From Phycisphaerae bacterium (GTDB lineage: Bacteria; Planctomycetota; Phycisphaerae; Phycisphaerales; UBA1924), in contig BQMO01000015.1 of NCBI GenBank assembly GCA_022180725.1, positions 43,053 through 107,052 on the forward strand: DNA of 64,000 nt, read 5' to 3'. Numbering within the stretch: the stretch's first letter is position 1; every line of letters starts with the position of its first letter. The notes beneath the pieces are model-generated. The model saw nothing but the letters and a program-made list of their open reading frames with translations, had not been told where the DNA came from and did no database searches. Position numbers and translations under genes: made by a program. Below, piece after piece: positions 25,339 to 33,698 of this stretch.

Positions 25339-27147
25339 ATGCGCCGAATGGCATCCGCCTGCATTCTGGCCGCGGCCTCCCTTTCCGCCGCGATGTTCGC
25401 ACAGCCGCCATCCCCGCGCATGGAGCGCAGCCCGCACGAGCAGGACCCTGCCCCCCTGGGCTTGGGCCGCCTCATCCCGGACTTCGACCTCGCGCCCATC
25501 GAAGGACCGCCCACGTCCCTCTCCGCCGTCTTGAAAGGCCGCCGGGGTGTCGTGCTCGTCATGACCAGCACGACCTGCCCTGTCTCGCGTCGATACGCCC
25601 CGCGACTCGCCCAGATCGAAGCCGACTTCTCCCTTCGGGGCATCCCCTTCGTCTACGTCAACACCGTCCGTGCCGAAACACTCCCCGAGATGCAGCGGCA
25701 CATCCGCGAGTCCGGGTTTACGGGTCTCTACCTCCCCGACCGTGCCGGCCGACTCGCCGCCGCGTTGGGCGCACGCACCACCACCGAGGTCTACGTGCTC
25801 GATGCCTCGCGAACCCTCGTCTACCGCGGCGCCGTGGATGACCAGGTCCGCGTCGGAGGCGTCGCCGATGCGCCGTCGCGCCACTTCCTTCGCGATGCCC
25901 TCGCGTCGCTGCTCGCGGGACGGCCGGTAGCAACACCCGCGACCTGGGCGCCCGGCTGCCTCCTCGACATCCCCGCCCGCGTGCCCGGCGAGGCAGGCAA
26001 CCTCACCTACTTCGGCCGCATCGCCCGCATCCTCGACGCCAACTGCCTCGCCTGTCACCGCGAGGGCGGCCCCGGGGCTTACCCCCTCGATCACTACGGC
26101 GCCGTCGTTTCTCGCGCCGCCATGATCGAGGCTGTGGTCCGCGACGACCTCATGCCGCCGACCCACGGGCTTCATCCGTTGCGTGATTCGCAGGGGAGGC
26201 GTCTGTGGAAGAACGACCGCACGCTCGACGAGTCCGACAAGCGTGATCTGCTCACGTGGCTTCGTTCAACACGCCCCATGGGCGACCCCGCCGACCGACC
26301 CGTACGGCGTGAGCCGTCGCAGACGTGGGAAATCGGCTTGCCCGACGCGATCTACTCAACGCCCGACGTGGCCGTTCCCGCGGAAGGTCCGCTCCAGCAT
26401 CAGCGCATCATCGTCCCCATGAACCTCGGCGAGGCCCGGTGGGTGTCCGCGGTCGAGTGCCGCCCCATGATGCGCGAAACCGTGCACCACGCGTTGGTGT
26501 GGGTGCAGCACGTGAACGAGGACCCCGGGCAGTCCGTTGAACCGAGTTGGAGCCGATTGCTGGCGACGTATGGCCCGGGTGATGGCGTGACACGCTTTGC
26601 GCCCGTATCGGCGATGAAACTCGAGCCGGGGTCGCGGCTCGTGGTGGACCTCTACGCCAAACCGATGGGAAGGCCGATGAACGCCTCCCTCCGGGTCGCT
26701 GTCCGATTTGGCGAGAAACCGCAGCGTACGCTCGTCAGCGAGACACTTGTCGGCCCGGAGTTCAACCTGCCAGCGGGCCATCGCGGTCCGATGGATCTGC
26801 CGTCGAAGGTCTTGACGAATGGTCCGTCTCGAATCACGGGAATCACCCCGGTCTTCGGACCGCGGTGCGTGAAGGTCGCCTTGTGGACGCAGCGCCCCGG
26901 TGAAGAGCGGCAACTCGTGCTGAAACTCGACCGGTATGACTTTCGTTGGCGGCTGCGGTATGAGCCTGAAGAACCGATCCTCCTGCCGGACGGCGTCACG
27001 CTCGGCGCCACGGCTATGTTCGACAACAGCGAGCAGAACCCCGCGAACCCCGACGCGGGGCGGACGGTTGTGGTCGGGTTCACGAACGATGCGGATGAAC
27101 CGATGTTCATCGGCCTGGAACTGATCGACGAATCGCCCGAACCATGA
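25339..27147 (+). CDS. Redoxin / cytochrome-c-like / copper-monooxygenase-like fusion protein
   Basis: The 602-residue exported protein has a signal peptide (ASACILAAASLSAAMFAQ). Residues about 45-195 are a thioredoxin-fold redoxin (VVLVMTSTTCPVSRRYAPRL, one active Cys, no resolving CxxC partner). Then comes a heme c site C236-LA-C239-H240 in a short cytochrome-like module with a distal Met in DDLMPP. The C-terminal 250 residues resemble the ascorbate-dependent copper monooxygenase fold, with TVHHALVWVQH and GSRLVVDLYAKPMG. Such fusions are found mainly in planctomycetes and relatives. It probably does extracytoplasmic redox chemistry; the substrate is unknown. Confidence 0.75.
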   Translation: MRRMASACILAAASLSAAMFAQPPSPRMERSPHEQDPAPLGLGRLIPDFDLAPIEGPPTSLSAVLKGRRGVVLVMTSTTCPVSRRYAPRLAQIEADFSLRGIPFVYVNTVRAETLPEMQRHIRESGFTGLYLPDRAGRLAAALGARTTTEVYVLDASRTLVYRGAVDDQVRVGGVADAPSRHFLRDALASLLAGRPVATPATWAPGCLLDIPARVPGEAGNLTYFGRIARILDANCLACHREGGPGAYPLDHYGAVVSRAAMIEAVVRDDLMPPTHGLHPLRDSQGRRLWKNDRTLDESDKRDLLTWLRSTRPMGDPADRPVRREPSQTWEIGLPDAIYSTPDVAVPAEGPLQHQRIIVPMNLGEARWVSAVECRPMMRETVHHALVWVQHVNEDPGQSVEPSWSRLLATYGPGDGVTRFAPVSAMKLEPGSRLVVDLYAKPMGRPMNASLRVAVRFGEKPQRTLVSETLVGPEFNLPAGHRGPMDLPSKVLTNGPSRITGITPVFGPRCVKVALWTQRPGEERQLVLKLDRYDFRWRLRYEPEEPILLPDGVTLGATAMFDNSEQNPANPDAGRTVVVGFTNDADEPMFIGLELIDESPEP

Positions 27148-27186
27148 ACTGGAACGCGGCCCGGCTCGGAGAGCCGGGCTACCCGC

Positions 27187-27642
27187 TCATGCCTCGATCT
27201 CTTTCCGCAGCGCCGTCCATCCATCGCGGATCACCTTGTCCGCCGCCGCCCGTACCAGCGCCGCCGGAGCGGCCTTCACCAGCCCCGTCATCGCCGTCAC
27301 CTTCGCCGTCCATTCCAACGCCGTCCCGCCCGCGTCCTGCGAGAGCATGAGCGCCGCGTCGATATCCAGCGTCATCCCGATCCCGCTGCTCTTCACTCGG
27401 ATCAAGGCCCGCTCCGGGGCTTGTACCTCCGGCACCGACATGGTCGCCTTCACGCTCCCGCCGATGAACGACAAGCCCGGCTTGACCACGCACCGGACCG
27501 CGTCCGTCCCCACGCGCTCGCTTGAAACGAGCCCCGGCACGGCCTTGGCCAGTGAATCGAGATTCGTCACCACGCCGAACACCCTGCCGATGTCCGCCGC
27601 AAAGGTTTCCCGCCCGCTGAACGGGTCCGTGATCGACGCCAT
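27187..27642 (-). CDS. SRPBCC/CoxG-like protein
   Basis: A 151-residue protein with the START/SRPBCC layout of the carbon monoxide dehydrogenase subunit G family: a beta strand with VFGVVTNLDSLAKAVPG near the start, then alternating strands, and a long C-terminal helix (VRAAADKVIRDGWTALRKE). ATG 27642 follows GGAGGCATC. CoxG proteins tether or mature molybdenum CO dehydrogenase, but no cox genes are present, so a general ligand-binding role is more likely. It is divergent from the succinate dehydrogenase operon. Confidence 0.7.
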   Translation of the reverse strand: MASITDPFSGRETFAADIGRVFGVVTNLDSLAKAVPGLVSSERVGTDAVRCVVKPGLSFIGGSVKATMSVPEVQAPERALIRVKSSGIGMTLDIDAALMLSQDAGGTALEWTAKVTAMTGLVKAAPAALVRAAADKVIRDGWTALRKEIEA

Positions 27643-27792
27643 GATGCCTCCTTGGGCCGAGGGGTAGAGCGTAGGGATGGGCCTGTTCCCCGGGCGGACG
27701 CGGGGGCGCAATCGTCATGCCCGATGTGGCAAGTCGCCGATCCATCCTCTACCCTCTGGGTCCATGACCGAATCCTCCTGCGGAGTCCCCCG

Positions 27793-28644
27793 ATGAGCCG
27801 AGTGGAGTTGAAACTGCCCCAACTGCGCCCCCTGGGCGCCACCCAACGAACCGATGCCTGGTGGATCCAGCCCGTGCTCACCCTGCTGGGCCTGGGCGCG
27901 TTCATCGTCTACTCGACGTGGGCCGCTCTGCAGGGCACGCACTACTGGGTCCCGGGCACCAACTACCTGTCGCCCATGTACTCCCCGGTGCTCTTTGACT
28001 CCTGGCAGATCGCGCCCGCCTCCTCGGGGCACGCCTGGTTCGGGGCCTGGCCCGATTGGATTCCCAAGAACCTCTGGGTGCTCAGCATGACCCCCGCATT
28101 CCTGATCCTCTGGGCGCCCGGCGGCTTCCGATTCACCTGCTACTACTACCGCGGCGCCTACTACAAGGCCTTCTGGGCCGACCCCGTGTCCTGCGCCGTC
28201 GGTGAACCCAAGTTCCGCGGCACCCACTACCGCGGCGAACACAAGTTCCCACTCCTCCTCCAGAACATCCACCGCTACTTCCTCTACCTCGCCCTCGTCT
28301 TCCTCGTGTTTCTCACGTACGACGCCATCATCTCGTACCGATTCCTCGGCGACGACGGCCAGAAGCACTTCGGCGTCGGCATCGGCTCCCTCGTGCTCAC
28401 CATCAACCCCATTCTCCTCGGCGGGTACACGCTCGGCTGCCACTCCCTCCGCCACCTCATCGGCGGCAAGAAGGACTGCATCACGGATTGCTCGGGGGCA
28501 CGTCAGGGGGCGTACCGCGGCGTCTCCTGCCTCAACCGCCGCCACATGCTCTTCGCCTGGCTCAGCCTCTTCTGGGTCGGCTTCACCGACGTCTACGTGC
28601 GGCTGGTCTCCATGGGAACGTGGACGGATATCCGAATTCTGTGA
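27793..28644 (+). CDS. Succinate dehydrogenase membrane anchor (cytochrome b-like)
   Basis: The 283-residue integral membrane protein has five hydrophobic helices: about 24-48, 92-112, 155-177, 190-216 and 252-272. His residues in the membrane part (for example in NIHRYFLY and LGCHSLRHL) could bind heme b. It directly precedes SdhA and SdhB on the same strand, and related single-chain anchors occur with the actinobacterial and Bacteroidetes succinate dehydrogenases. It would anchor the complex and pass electrons to quinone. Sequence similarity alone is weak; the context is strong. Confidence 0.75.
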   Translation: MSRVELKLPQLRPLGATQRTDAWWIQPVLTLLGLGAFIVYSTWAALQGTHYWVPGTNYLSPMYSPVLFDSWQIAPASSGHAWFGAWPDWIPKNLWVLSMTPAFLILWAPGGFRFTCYYYRGAYYKAFWADPVSCAVGEPKFRGTHYRGEHKFPLLLQNIHRYFLYLALVFLVFLTYDAIISYRFLGDDGQKHFGVGIGSLVLTINPILLGGYTLGCHSLRHLIGGKKDCITDCSGARQGAYRGVSCLNRRHMLFAWLSLFWVGFTDVYVRLVSMGTWTDIRIL

Positions 28645-28719
28645 ACTGCCCGCGAAGTCGCGCTCGGCGCGCCGCTCGGTGAACCGGATTGATTGCGGTG
28701 AATCTCTTTCGGAGTAAGC

Positions 28720-30531
28720 ATGTCGGACTATCAAACGCATGAACACGACGTCCTGGTGATCGGCGCGGGCGGCGCGGGCCTTCGCGCCGCGATCGAGGCC
28801 GCGTCGGTCAAGGGCCTTTCCGTCGGCCTCGTCTGCAAGAGCCTCCTGGGCAAGGCCCACACCGTCATGGCCGAGGGCGGCATGGCCGCCGCCATGGCCC
28901 ACGTCGACGACCGCGACAACTGGATGGTCCACTTCGCCGACACCATGCGCGGCGGGCAATACCTCAACAACCCCGTCATGGCCGAACTCCACGCCAAGGA
29001 AGCCCCCGACCGCGTGCGCGAACTCGAAGCCTGGGGCGCGCTCTTCGACCGCACCCGCGACGGCCGCATCCTTCAGCGGAACTTCGGCGGCCACCGCTAC
29101 CCGCGCCTTGCCCACGTCGGCGACCGCACCGGCCTCGAAATGATCCGAACCCTCCAGGATCACGGCATCCATCAGGGCATCGAGGTCTACATGGAGCACA
29201 CCGTCACCACCCTCCTCAAGGATGGTGACCGCGTCGTCGGCGCCTTCGGCTACGACCGCGAACGCGGGCGCTTCCGCGTCTTCAAGGCCAAGGCCGTCGT
29301 GCTCGCCACCGGCGGCATCGGCCGCGCCTTCAAGATCACCAGCAACTCGTGGGAATACACCGGCGACGGGCACGCCCTCGCCTACGACGCCGGCGCCGAC
29401 CTCATCGACATGGAGTTCGTCCAGTTCCACCCCACCGGCATGGTCTGGCCCCCCAGCGTCCGCGGCATCCTCGTCACCGAAGGCGTGCGCGGCGAGGGCG
29501 GCCGCCTCGTGAACAAGGACGGCAAGCGCTTCATGTTCGACGACGTCCCCGACCTCTACAAGAACCAGGTCGCCAAGGACGCCGAAGAAGGCTGGCGTTA
29601 CGTCACCGGCGACAAGAACGCCAACCGCCCGCCGGAACTGCTGACCCGCGACCACGTCGCCCGCTGCATCAACCGCGAGGTCAAGGCCGGGCGAGGCTCC
29701 CCCCACGGCGGGGTCTACCTCGACATCGCCTGGATCAAAGAGAAACTCCCCAACGCCCAGGAGCACATCAAGAAGAAGCTCCCGAGCATGTACCACCAGT
29801 TCAAGGAACTGGCGGGCGTGGACATTACCACCACGCCGATGGAAGTCGGCCCGACGACGCACTACGTCATGGGCGGCGTTCGCGTCGACGGCGTCACGCA
29901 GATGTCCACCGTCCCGGGCCTCTTCGCCGCGGGCGAGTGCGCGGGCGGCCTCCACGGGGCCAACCGTCTCGGCGGCAACTCCCTCTCCGATCTCCTCGTC
30001 TTCGGCAAGCGTGCCGGCGAGCACGCGGCCAAGTGGGCGCAGGCCCAGAAGCCCTCCAACATCAACGCGGCCCAGGTCGAGTTGGCCGCGAAGCAGGCCC
30101 TCGCCCCCTTCGAGCGTTCCGGCGAGAATCCGTATCAGGTGCAACTCACCCTGCAGGACATGATGCAGGACAAGGTCGGCATCGTCCGCACCGAGAACGA
30201 CATGGCCGCCGCCCTCGACGGGCTGGCAGCCCTCAAGAAGCGCGCCGCCGCCGTCAGCATCGACGGTAACCGCGAGTACAACCCCGGCTGGCACACCTGC
30301 CTCGACCTCCCCAACCTCCTCTGCGTTTCCGAGGCCGTCGCACGCTGCGCCCTCGACCGCCGCGAATCCCGCGGCGGACACTTCCGCGAGGATTACCCCG
30401 ACAAGAGCAAGGACTTCGCCGGCCACAACACGGTCATCCGCAAGGCCCCCGACGGCTCCATGAAACTCCTCCGCGAGCCCATCGTGCCCCTCACCGACGA
30501 ACAGAAAAAGGTCATCGACGCCAATAAGTAA
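28720..30531 (+). CDS. sdhA: Succinate dehydrogenase/fumarate reductase flavoprotein subunit
   Basis: The 603-residue subunit oxidises succinate to fumarate (or the reverse). It has FAD binding GAGGAGLRAAIEA at 16-28, and H47 in GKAHTVMAEGG as the probable covalent FAD histidine. Substrate-loop motifs are FHPTG and GVRGEGGRLVNKDG; GGLHGANRLGGNSL is near 410. All are as expected. It is the second gene of the anchor-A-B operon, 75 bp after the anchor gene, with GAGTAAGC just upstream of the ATG. Confidence 0.97.
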   Translation: MSDYQTHEHDVLVIGAGGAGLRAAIEAASVKGLSVGLVCKSLLGKAHTVMAEGGMAAAMAHVDDRDNWMVHFADTMRGGQYLNNPVMAELHAKEAPDRVRELEAWGALFDRTRDGRILQRNFGGHRYPRLAHVGDRTGLEMIRTLQDHGIHQGIEVYMEHTVTTLLKDGDRVVGAFGYDRERGRFRVFKAKAVVLATGGIGRAFKITSNSWEYTGDGHALAYDAGADLIDMEFVQFHPTGMVWPPSVRGILVTEGVRGEGGRLVNKDGKRFMFDDVPDLYKNQVAKDAEEGWRYVTGDKNANRPPELLTRDHVARCINREVKAGRGSPHGGVYLDIAWIKEKLPNAQEHIKKKLPSMYHQFKELAGVDITTTPMEVGPTTHYVMGGVRVDGVTQMSTVPGLFAAGECAGGLHGANRLGGNSLSDLLVFGKRAGEHAAKWAQAQKPSNINAAQVELAAKQALAPFERSGENPYQVQLTLQDMMQDKVGIVRTENDMAAALDGLAALKKRAAAVSIDGNREYNPGWHTCLDLPNLLCVSEAVARCALDRRESRGGHFREDYPDKSKDFAGHNTVIRKAPDGSMKLLREPIVPLTDEQKKVIDANK

Positions 30532-30572
30532 GGTAATCTCAGAACGCAGGACGAAGGACACAGGACTCCCCC

Positions 30573-31316
30573 ATGCCCCAAGCAACCTTCCGCATCTGGA
30601 CCGGCGCCGGCGACGATGCCGTCTTCAAGGACTTCGCTACCGACGTATCCGAGGGCATGGTCGTCCTCGACGCGATCCATCAGATCCAGGCCGAGTCCGC
30701 GCCCACGCTCGCCTGCCGCTGGAACTGCAAGGCCGGCAAGTGCGGTTCGTGCTCGGCCGAGGTGAACGGCAAGCCCCGCCTCATGTGCATGACCCGCCTC
30801 GACACGCTGGACCTCTCCGTCCCCGTCACGGTCGAGCCCATGAAGTCCTTCCCGCACGTCCGCGACCTCGTGACCGACGTCTCGTGGAACTTCCGCGTCA
30901 AGAAGTCGATCAAGCCCTTCAAGCCCCGCAAGCCCGACGCCCCCGACGGCACCTGGCGCATGCAGCAGGCCGACGTCGACCGCGTGCAGGAGTTCCGCAA
31001 GTGCATCGAGTGCTTCCTGTGCCAGGACGTCTGCCACGTCCTGCGCGACCACCACAAGCACCCGGAGTTCGCCGGCCCGCGCCATTTCGTCTACACGGCC
31101 GCGCTCGAGATGCACCCCCTCGACACCGAAGACCGCCTCAGCCACATGAAGAACGAGGGCGGCATCGGCTACTGCAACATCACCAAGTGCTGCACCAAGG
31201 TCTGCCCCGAGCACATCACCATCACCGACAACGCCATTATCCCCCTCAAGGAACGCGTGGTGGATGAGTACTACGACCCGCTGACCCGGCTGTTCAAGGT
31301 GTTCACGGGGAAGTAG
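30573..31316 (+). CDS. sdhB: Succinate dehydrogenase/fumarate reductase iron-sulfur subunit
   Basis: The 247-residue subunit carries electrons from FAD to the membrane anchor. Clusters visible are [2Fe-2S] at C48, C52, C57, C60 and C72 (CRWNCKAGKCGSC ... MC), and the Cys groups CIECFLCQDVCHV (near 145) and CNITKCCTKVCPEH (near 205) for the [4Fe-4S] and [3Fe-4S] clusters. It is the last gene of the operon, 41 bp after sdhA. Confidence 0.97.
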   Translation: MPQATFRIWTGAGDDAVFKDFATDVSEGMVVLDAIHQIQAESAPTLACRWNCKAGKCGSCSAEVNGKPRLMCMTRLDTLDLSVPVTVEPMKSFPHVRDLVTDVSWNFRVKKSIKPFKPRKPDAPDGTWRMQQADVDRVQEFRKCIECFLCQDVCHVLRDHHKHPEFAGPRHFVYTAALEMHPLDTEDRLSHMKNEGGIGYCNITKCCTKVCPEHITITDNAIIPLKERVVDEYYDPLTRLFKVFTGK

Positions 31317-31457
31317 CCGACGGGCCGTTGTGGAGCCGCGCTGCGGCGATGACCGAGCACGAGCCGCCAAAATGACGGCAAACGGCTCGGTTATCCAACC
31401 ATCATCAATGTCACGATCACGAAGCGATGACCCGCACCCGGCATCATCGGCCGGCGT

Positions 31458-32534
31458 ATGCTCGTTGGAGGAACTCATTCTGCAGCAAGGAACTCATTGA
31501 CGATTCATCCCCCCCTCCGTGAACTTCCACAGTCCGACGCTCACATCAAACCCACGCCATATCCCTGGTTTGAAGCCGACGATTCGAAGCACGAACGCGC
31601 TTCGCCGGCAACCATCCGCGTCCGAATCGTGAATCTGTTCGCCGTGCTCGTGCCGATGGCCGCTCTGGCCGTCGCCATCGTGCTCTCGTGGGGCACGGCC
31701 TTCGACTGGACCCAGGCCGCCATTTTCGCGGGCATGTCCCTTTTCACGGCCCTAGGCGTCACAGTCGGCTTCCACCGCCTGTTTACGCATCGGTCCTTCG
31801 AAACCGTGGCGCCCGTCAAGGCCGTGCTCGCGATTCTCGGCTCAATGGCCGTGCAAGGCCCGCTCCTGCAGTGGGTCGGCGAGCATCGCCGGCACCACCA
31901 GCACTCCGACGGCGAAAGCGACCCGCACTCCCCGCATCAGCATGCCGGCGGGTCGTGGGGCGAGGGATTCATGGGCACCCTTCGCGGCTTCTTCCACGCG
32001 CACATGGGCTGGCTCTTCGCCGGGCACGTCCGAGGGACCGGTCGCGTCATCGGCGACCTCCGTGCCGACGCGATGCTCGTGGCTATCAGCCGATCCTTCA
32101 TCTGGTGGGTCGTGCTCGGGCTGGTCCTTCCGGCGGTGCTCGGCGGGTTGATCACGATGTCGTGGAAAGGCGCGTTGCTCGGCTTCCTCTGGGGCGGGCT
32201 GGTCCGCGTCCTGGTCAACCACCACATCACCTGGAGCGTCAACTCCGTCTGTCACCTCTGGGGCAGCAGCCCCTTCCGCAGCGGCGACGAGAGCCGGAAC
32301 AACGCCGTCGTGGGCGTCCTGGCCCTCGGCGAAGGCTGGCACAACAACCACCACGCCTTCCCCACCTCCGCGCGCCACGGGCTTCACTGGTGGGAAGTGG
32401 ACCTGAGTTACTGGGTGATCAAACTGCTCGAAGTCCTCGGACTGGCGTGGAAGGTCCGCGTGCCCGACCCCGTTCGCCGCGAAGCCAAGCGCCGGCGCGA
32501 CGAAGTCATGCCGGAAGGCAGCACCGGCCAATGA
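31458..32534 (+). CDS. Fatty acyl-CoA desaturase (stearoyl-CoA type)
   Basis: A 358-residue membrane enzyme with three His boxes for the di-iron centre: HRLFTH near 110, HRRHH near 138 and HNNHH near 298. Hydrophobic helices flank the boxes. It makes a double bond in acyl chains to adjust membrane fluidity. Start is uncertain: ATG 31458 has no ribosome-binding site and overlaps a TATGCT that may be a -10 box. An in-frame TTG at 31497 has AAGGAA 6 nt upstream and gives a more typical N-terminus. Confidence 0.9.
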   Translation: MLVGGTHSAARNSLTIHPPLRELPQSDAHIKPTPYPWFEADDSKHERASPATIRVRIVNLFAVLVPMAALAVAIVLSWGTAFDWTQAAIFAGMSLFTALGVTVGFHRLFTHRSFETVAPVKAVLAILGSMAVQGPLLQWVGEHRRHHQHSDGESDPHSPHQHAGGSWGEGFMGTLRGFFHAHMGWLFAGHVRGTGRVIGDLRADAMLVAISRSFIWWVVLGLVLPAVLGGLITMSWKGALLGFLWGGLVRVLVNHHITWSVNSVCHLWGSSPFRSGDESRNNAVVGVLALGEGWHNNHHAFPTSARHGLHWWEVDLSYWVIKLLEVLGLAWKVRVPDPVRREAKRRRDEVMPEGSTGQ

Positions 32535-32543
32535 CACAAATGA

Positions 32544-32569
32544 AAACCGGGGCCTCATGGCCCCGGTTT
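32544..32569. terminator. Bidirectional terminator between desaturase and RRM gene
   Basis: A perfect 11-bp stem, AAACCGGGGCC and GGCCCCGGTTT, with a TCAT loop. It is A-rich on the left and T-rich on the right, so it can end transcripts of both convergent genes. Confidence 0.8.
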
Positions 32570-32608
32570 GTCCTTCAGAATCCTGCGTTCAGGCAGTACT
32601 CGCGTGGC

Positions 32609-32929
32609 TTACCAGCCGCCGCGACCGCCCCCGCCGCCGCGCGGGCCGCCGCGACCACCACCACCTCCGCCACCGCCGCCGCCCACGCGGGGCTTGGCCT
32701 CGTTGACCGTGAGGTCGCGTCCATCAACGTTCTTCCCGTTCATCCCGGCGATGGCCGCGTTGGCCTCGTCGGAGGTGTTGAACTCGACGAACCCGAAGCC
32801 GCGCGGGCGGCCGGTGTCGCGGTCCATCACCAGCGACGCGGACTTCACCTCGCCGAACTGGGCGAACAGGTCGCGCAACTGCGACTCGGACGTATTGAAC
32901 GACAGATTCCCGACATACAACTTTGTCAT
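32609..32929 (-). CDS. RNA-binding protein with one RRM and Gly/Arg tail
   Basis: A 106-residue protein with a single RRM: RNP2 LYVGNL near the start and RNP1 RGFGFVEF near 45-52. It ends in a Gly/Arg-rich tail (GRGGPRGGGGGRGGW). It is the usual size for bacterial glycine-rich RRM proteins that bind RNA, often in the cold. Start ATG 32929 has GGAAG upstream; the longer frame adds about 28 residues unlike the family. Confidence 0.92.
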   Translation of the reverse strand: MTKLYVGNLSFNTSESQLRDLFAQFGEVKSASLVMDRDTGRPRGFGFVEFNTSDEANAAIAGMNGKNVDGRDLTVNEAKPRVGGGGGGGGGGRGGPRGGGGGRGGW

Positions 32930-33187
32930 GTGCTTCCGATCCATGCCCTTGAGTGATGCCGGTGCTTGAACTCGGGCGGAGGAAGCGTCGGAGGTCTGGT
33001 CATGGGCTTCCACAGTTGGAAGCCCGCTGCGAGAACTGCCGAACTGTAGGCGGTCGGCGATGAGGCGGATGACCCTGATCTCGCGGAATCGGTGCTTTCC
33101 GCATCGGGATTCACCCGCTCGGCGAGGCCGACTTCCCGCCCCCCCGGACGTTGTGGTATGCTGATCTCACACTCAGAGGAGTCTCCC

Positions 33188-33586
33188 ATGGGCAATCTGC
33201 GTACGGCTTGGCAAGACGCGAAGAAGACCGTCCCCGGGTCCGACAAGGTGTACAAGAGCGGACTAGGTCCGCTCCTCGACGCCGCCGAATCCGCCAACAA
33301 GGCCTTCACCGATGAAAAGGGCAAGGACGCCAAGTACTACGACCCGGTCAAACTCACCGAGAAGGCCGTCAAGGTCGTCTCCGCGGTCGACAAGGCCCTT
33401 CCCATCGTCAAAAAGTACATCCCTCTGACCGCCACCACTCCCAAACTCAACTCCACCATCAAGGCCATTGAAGCACGCCTCAACGAGTACTCGGCGAGCG
33501 CGAAGAAGAAGATTTCCTCCCCCGGCGACCTCGCCAAGTGGAAGGCCGATCGACTCAAGGGCGTCCTCAAGTATTCGGGCATGTAA
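33188..33586 (+). CDS. Hypothetical Lys/Ala-rich helical protein
   Basis: A 132-residue protein, strongly basic and helical, no Cys, no signal peptide and no membrane segment. ATG 33188 follows GAGGAG. An extended -10 (TGGTATGCT, -10 box at 33157-33162) precedes it, so it is probably transcribed alone. The pattern KLTEKAVKVVSAVDKALP suggests amphipathic helices that could contact nucleic acid or membrane surfaces. No family is recognised. Confidence 0.65.
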   Translation: MGNLRTAWQDAKKTVPGSDKVYKSGLGPLLDAAESANKAFTDEKGKDAKYYDPVKLTEKAVKVVSAVDKALPIVKKYIPLTATTPKLNSTIKAIEARLNEYSASAKKKISSPGDLAKWKADRLKGVLKYSGM

Positions 33587-33698
33587 CCACTTCTCGGCCC
33601 AAGGGCCGCGGACCCCGGTTACACCACCGTTGCGCACCAAACAGCCCCCGGCGCGTATCACCTGGTGCCGCGATACGCGGCTACCCGGGAGTCTTTCC

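Noticed and set aside
27187..27642. The CoxG-like gene as evidence for CO oxidation.
   Set aside because: No coxL, coxM or coxS genes are present; SRPBCC proteins have many other roles.
27715..30585. A 956-residue open frame on the minus strand opposite the succinate dehydrogenase genes.
   Set aside because: It is the antisense of strongly supported sdh genes, has repetitive Val/Glu/Gly/Ala composition from GC-rich codons, and no recognisable domain.
33468..33698. Upstream extension of the VIT/VWA protein by 77 residues.
   Set aside because: It would overlap the preceding gene and bury the clear signal peptide that begins at ATG 33699.
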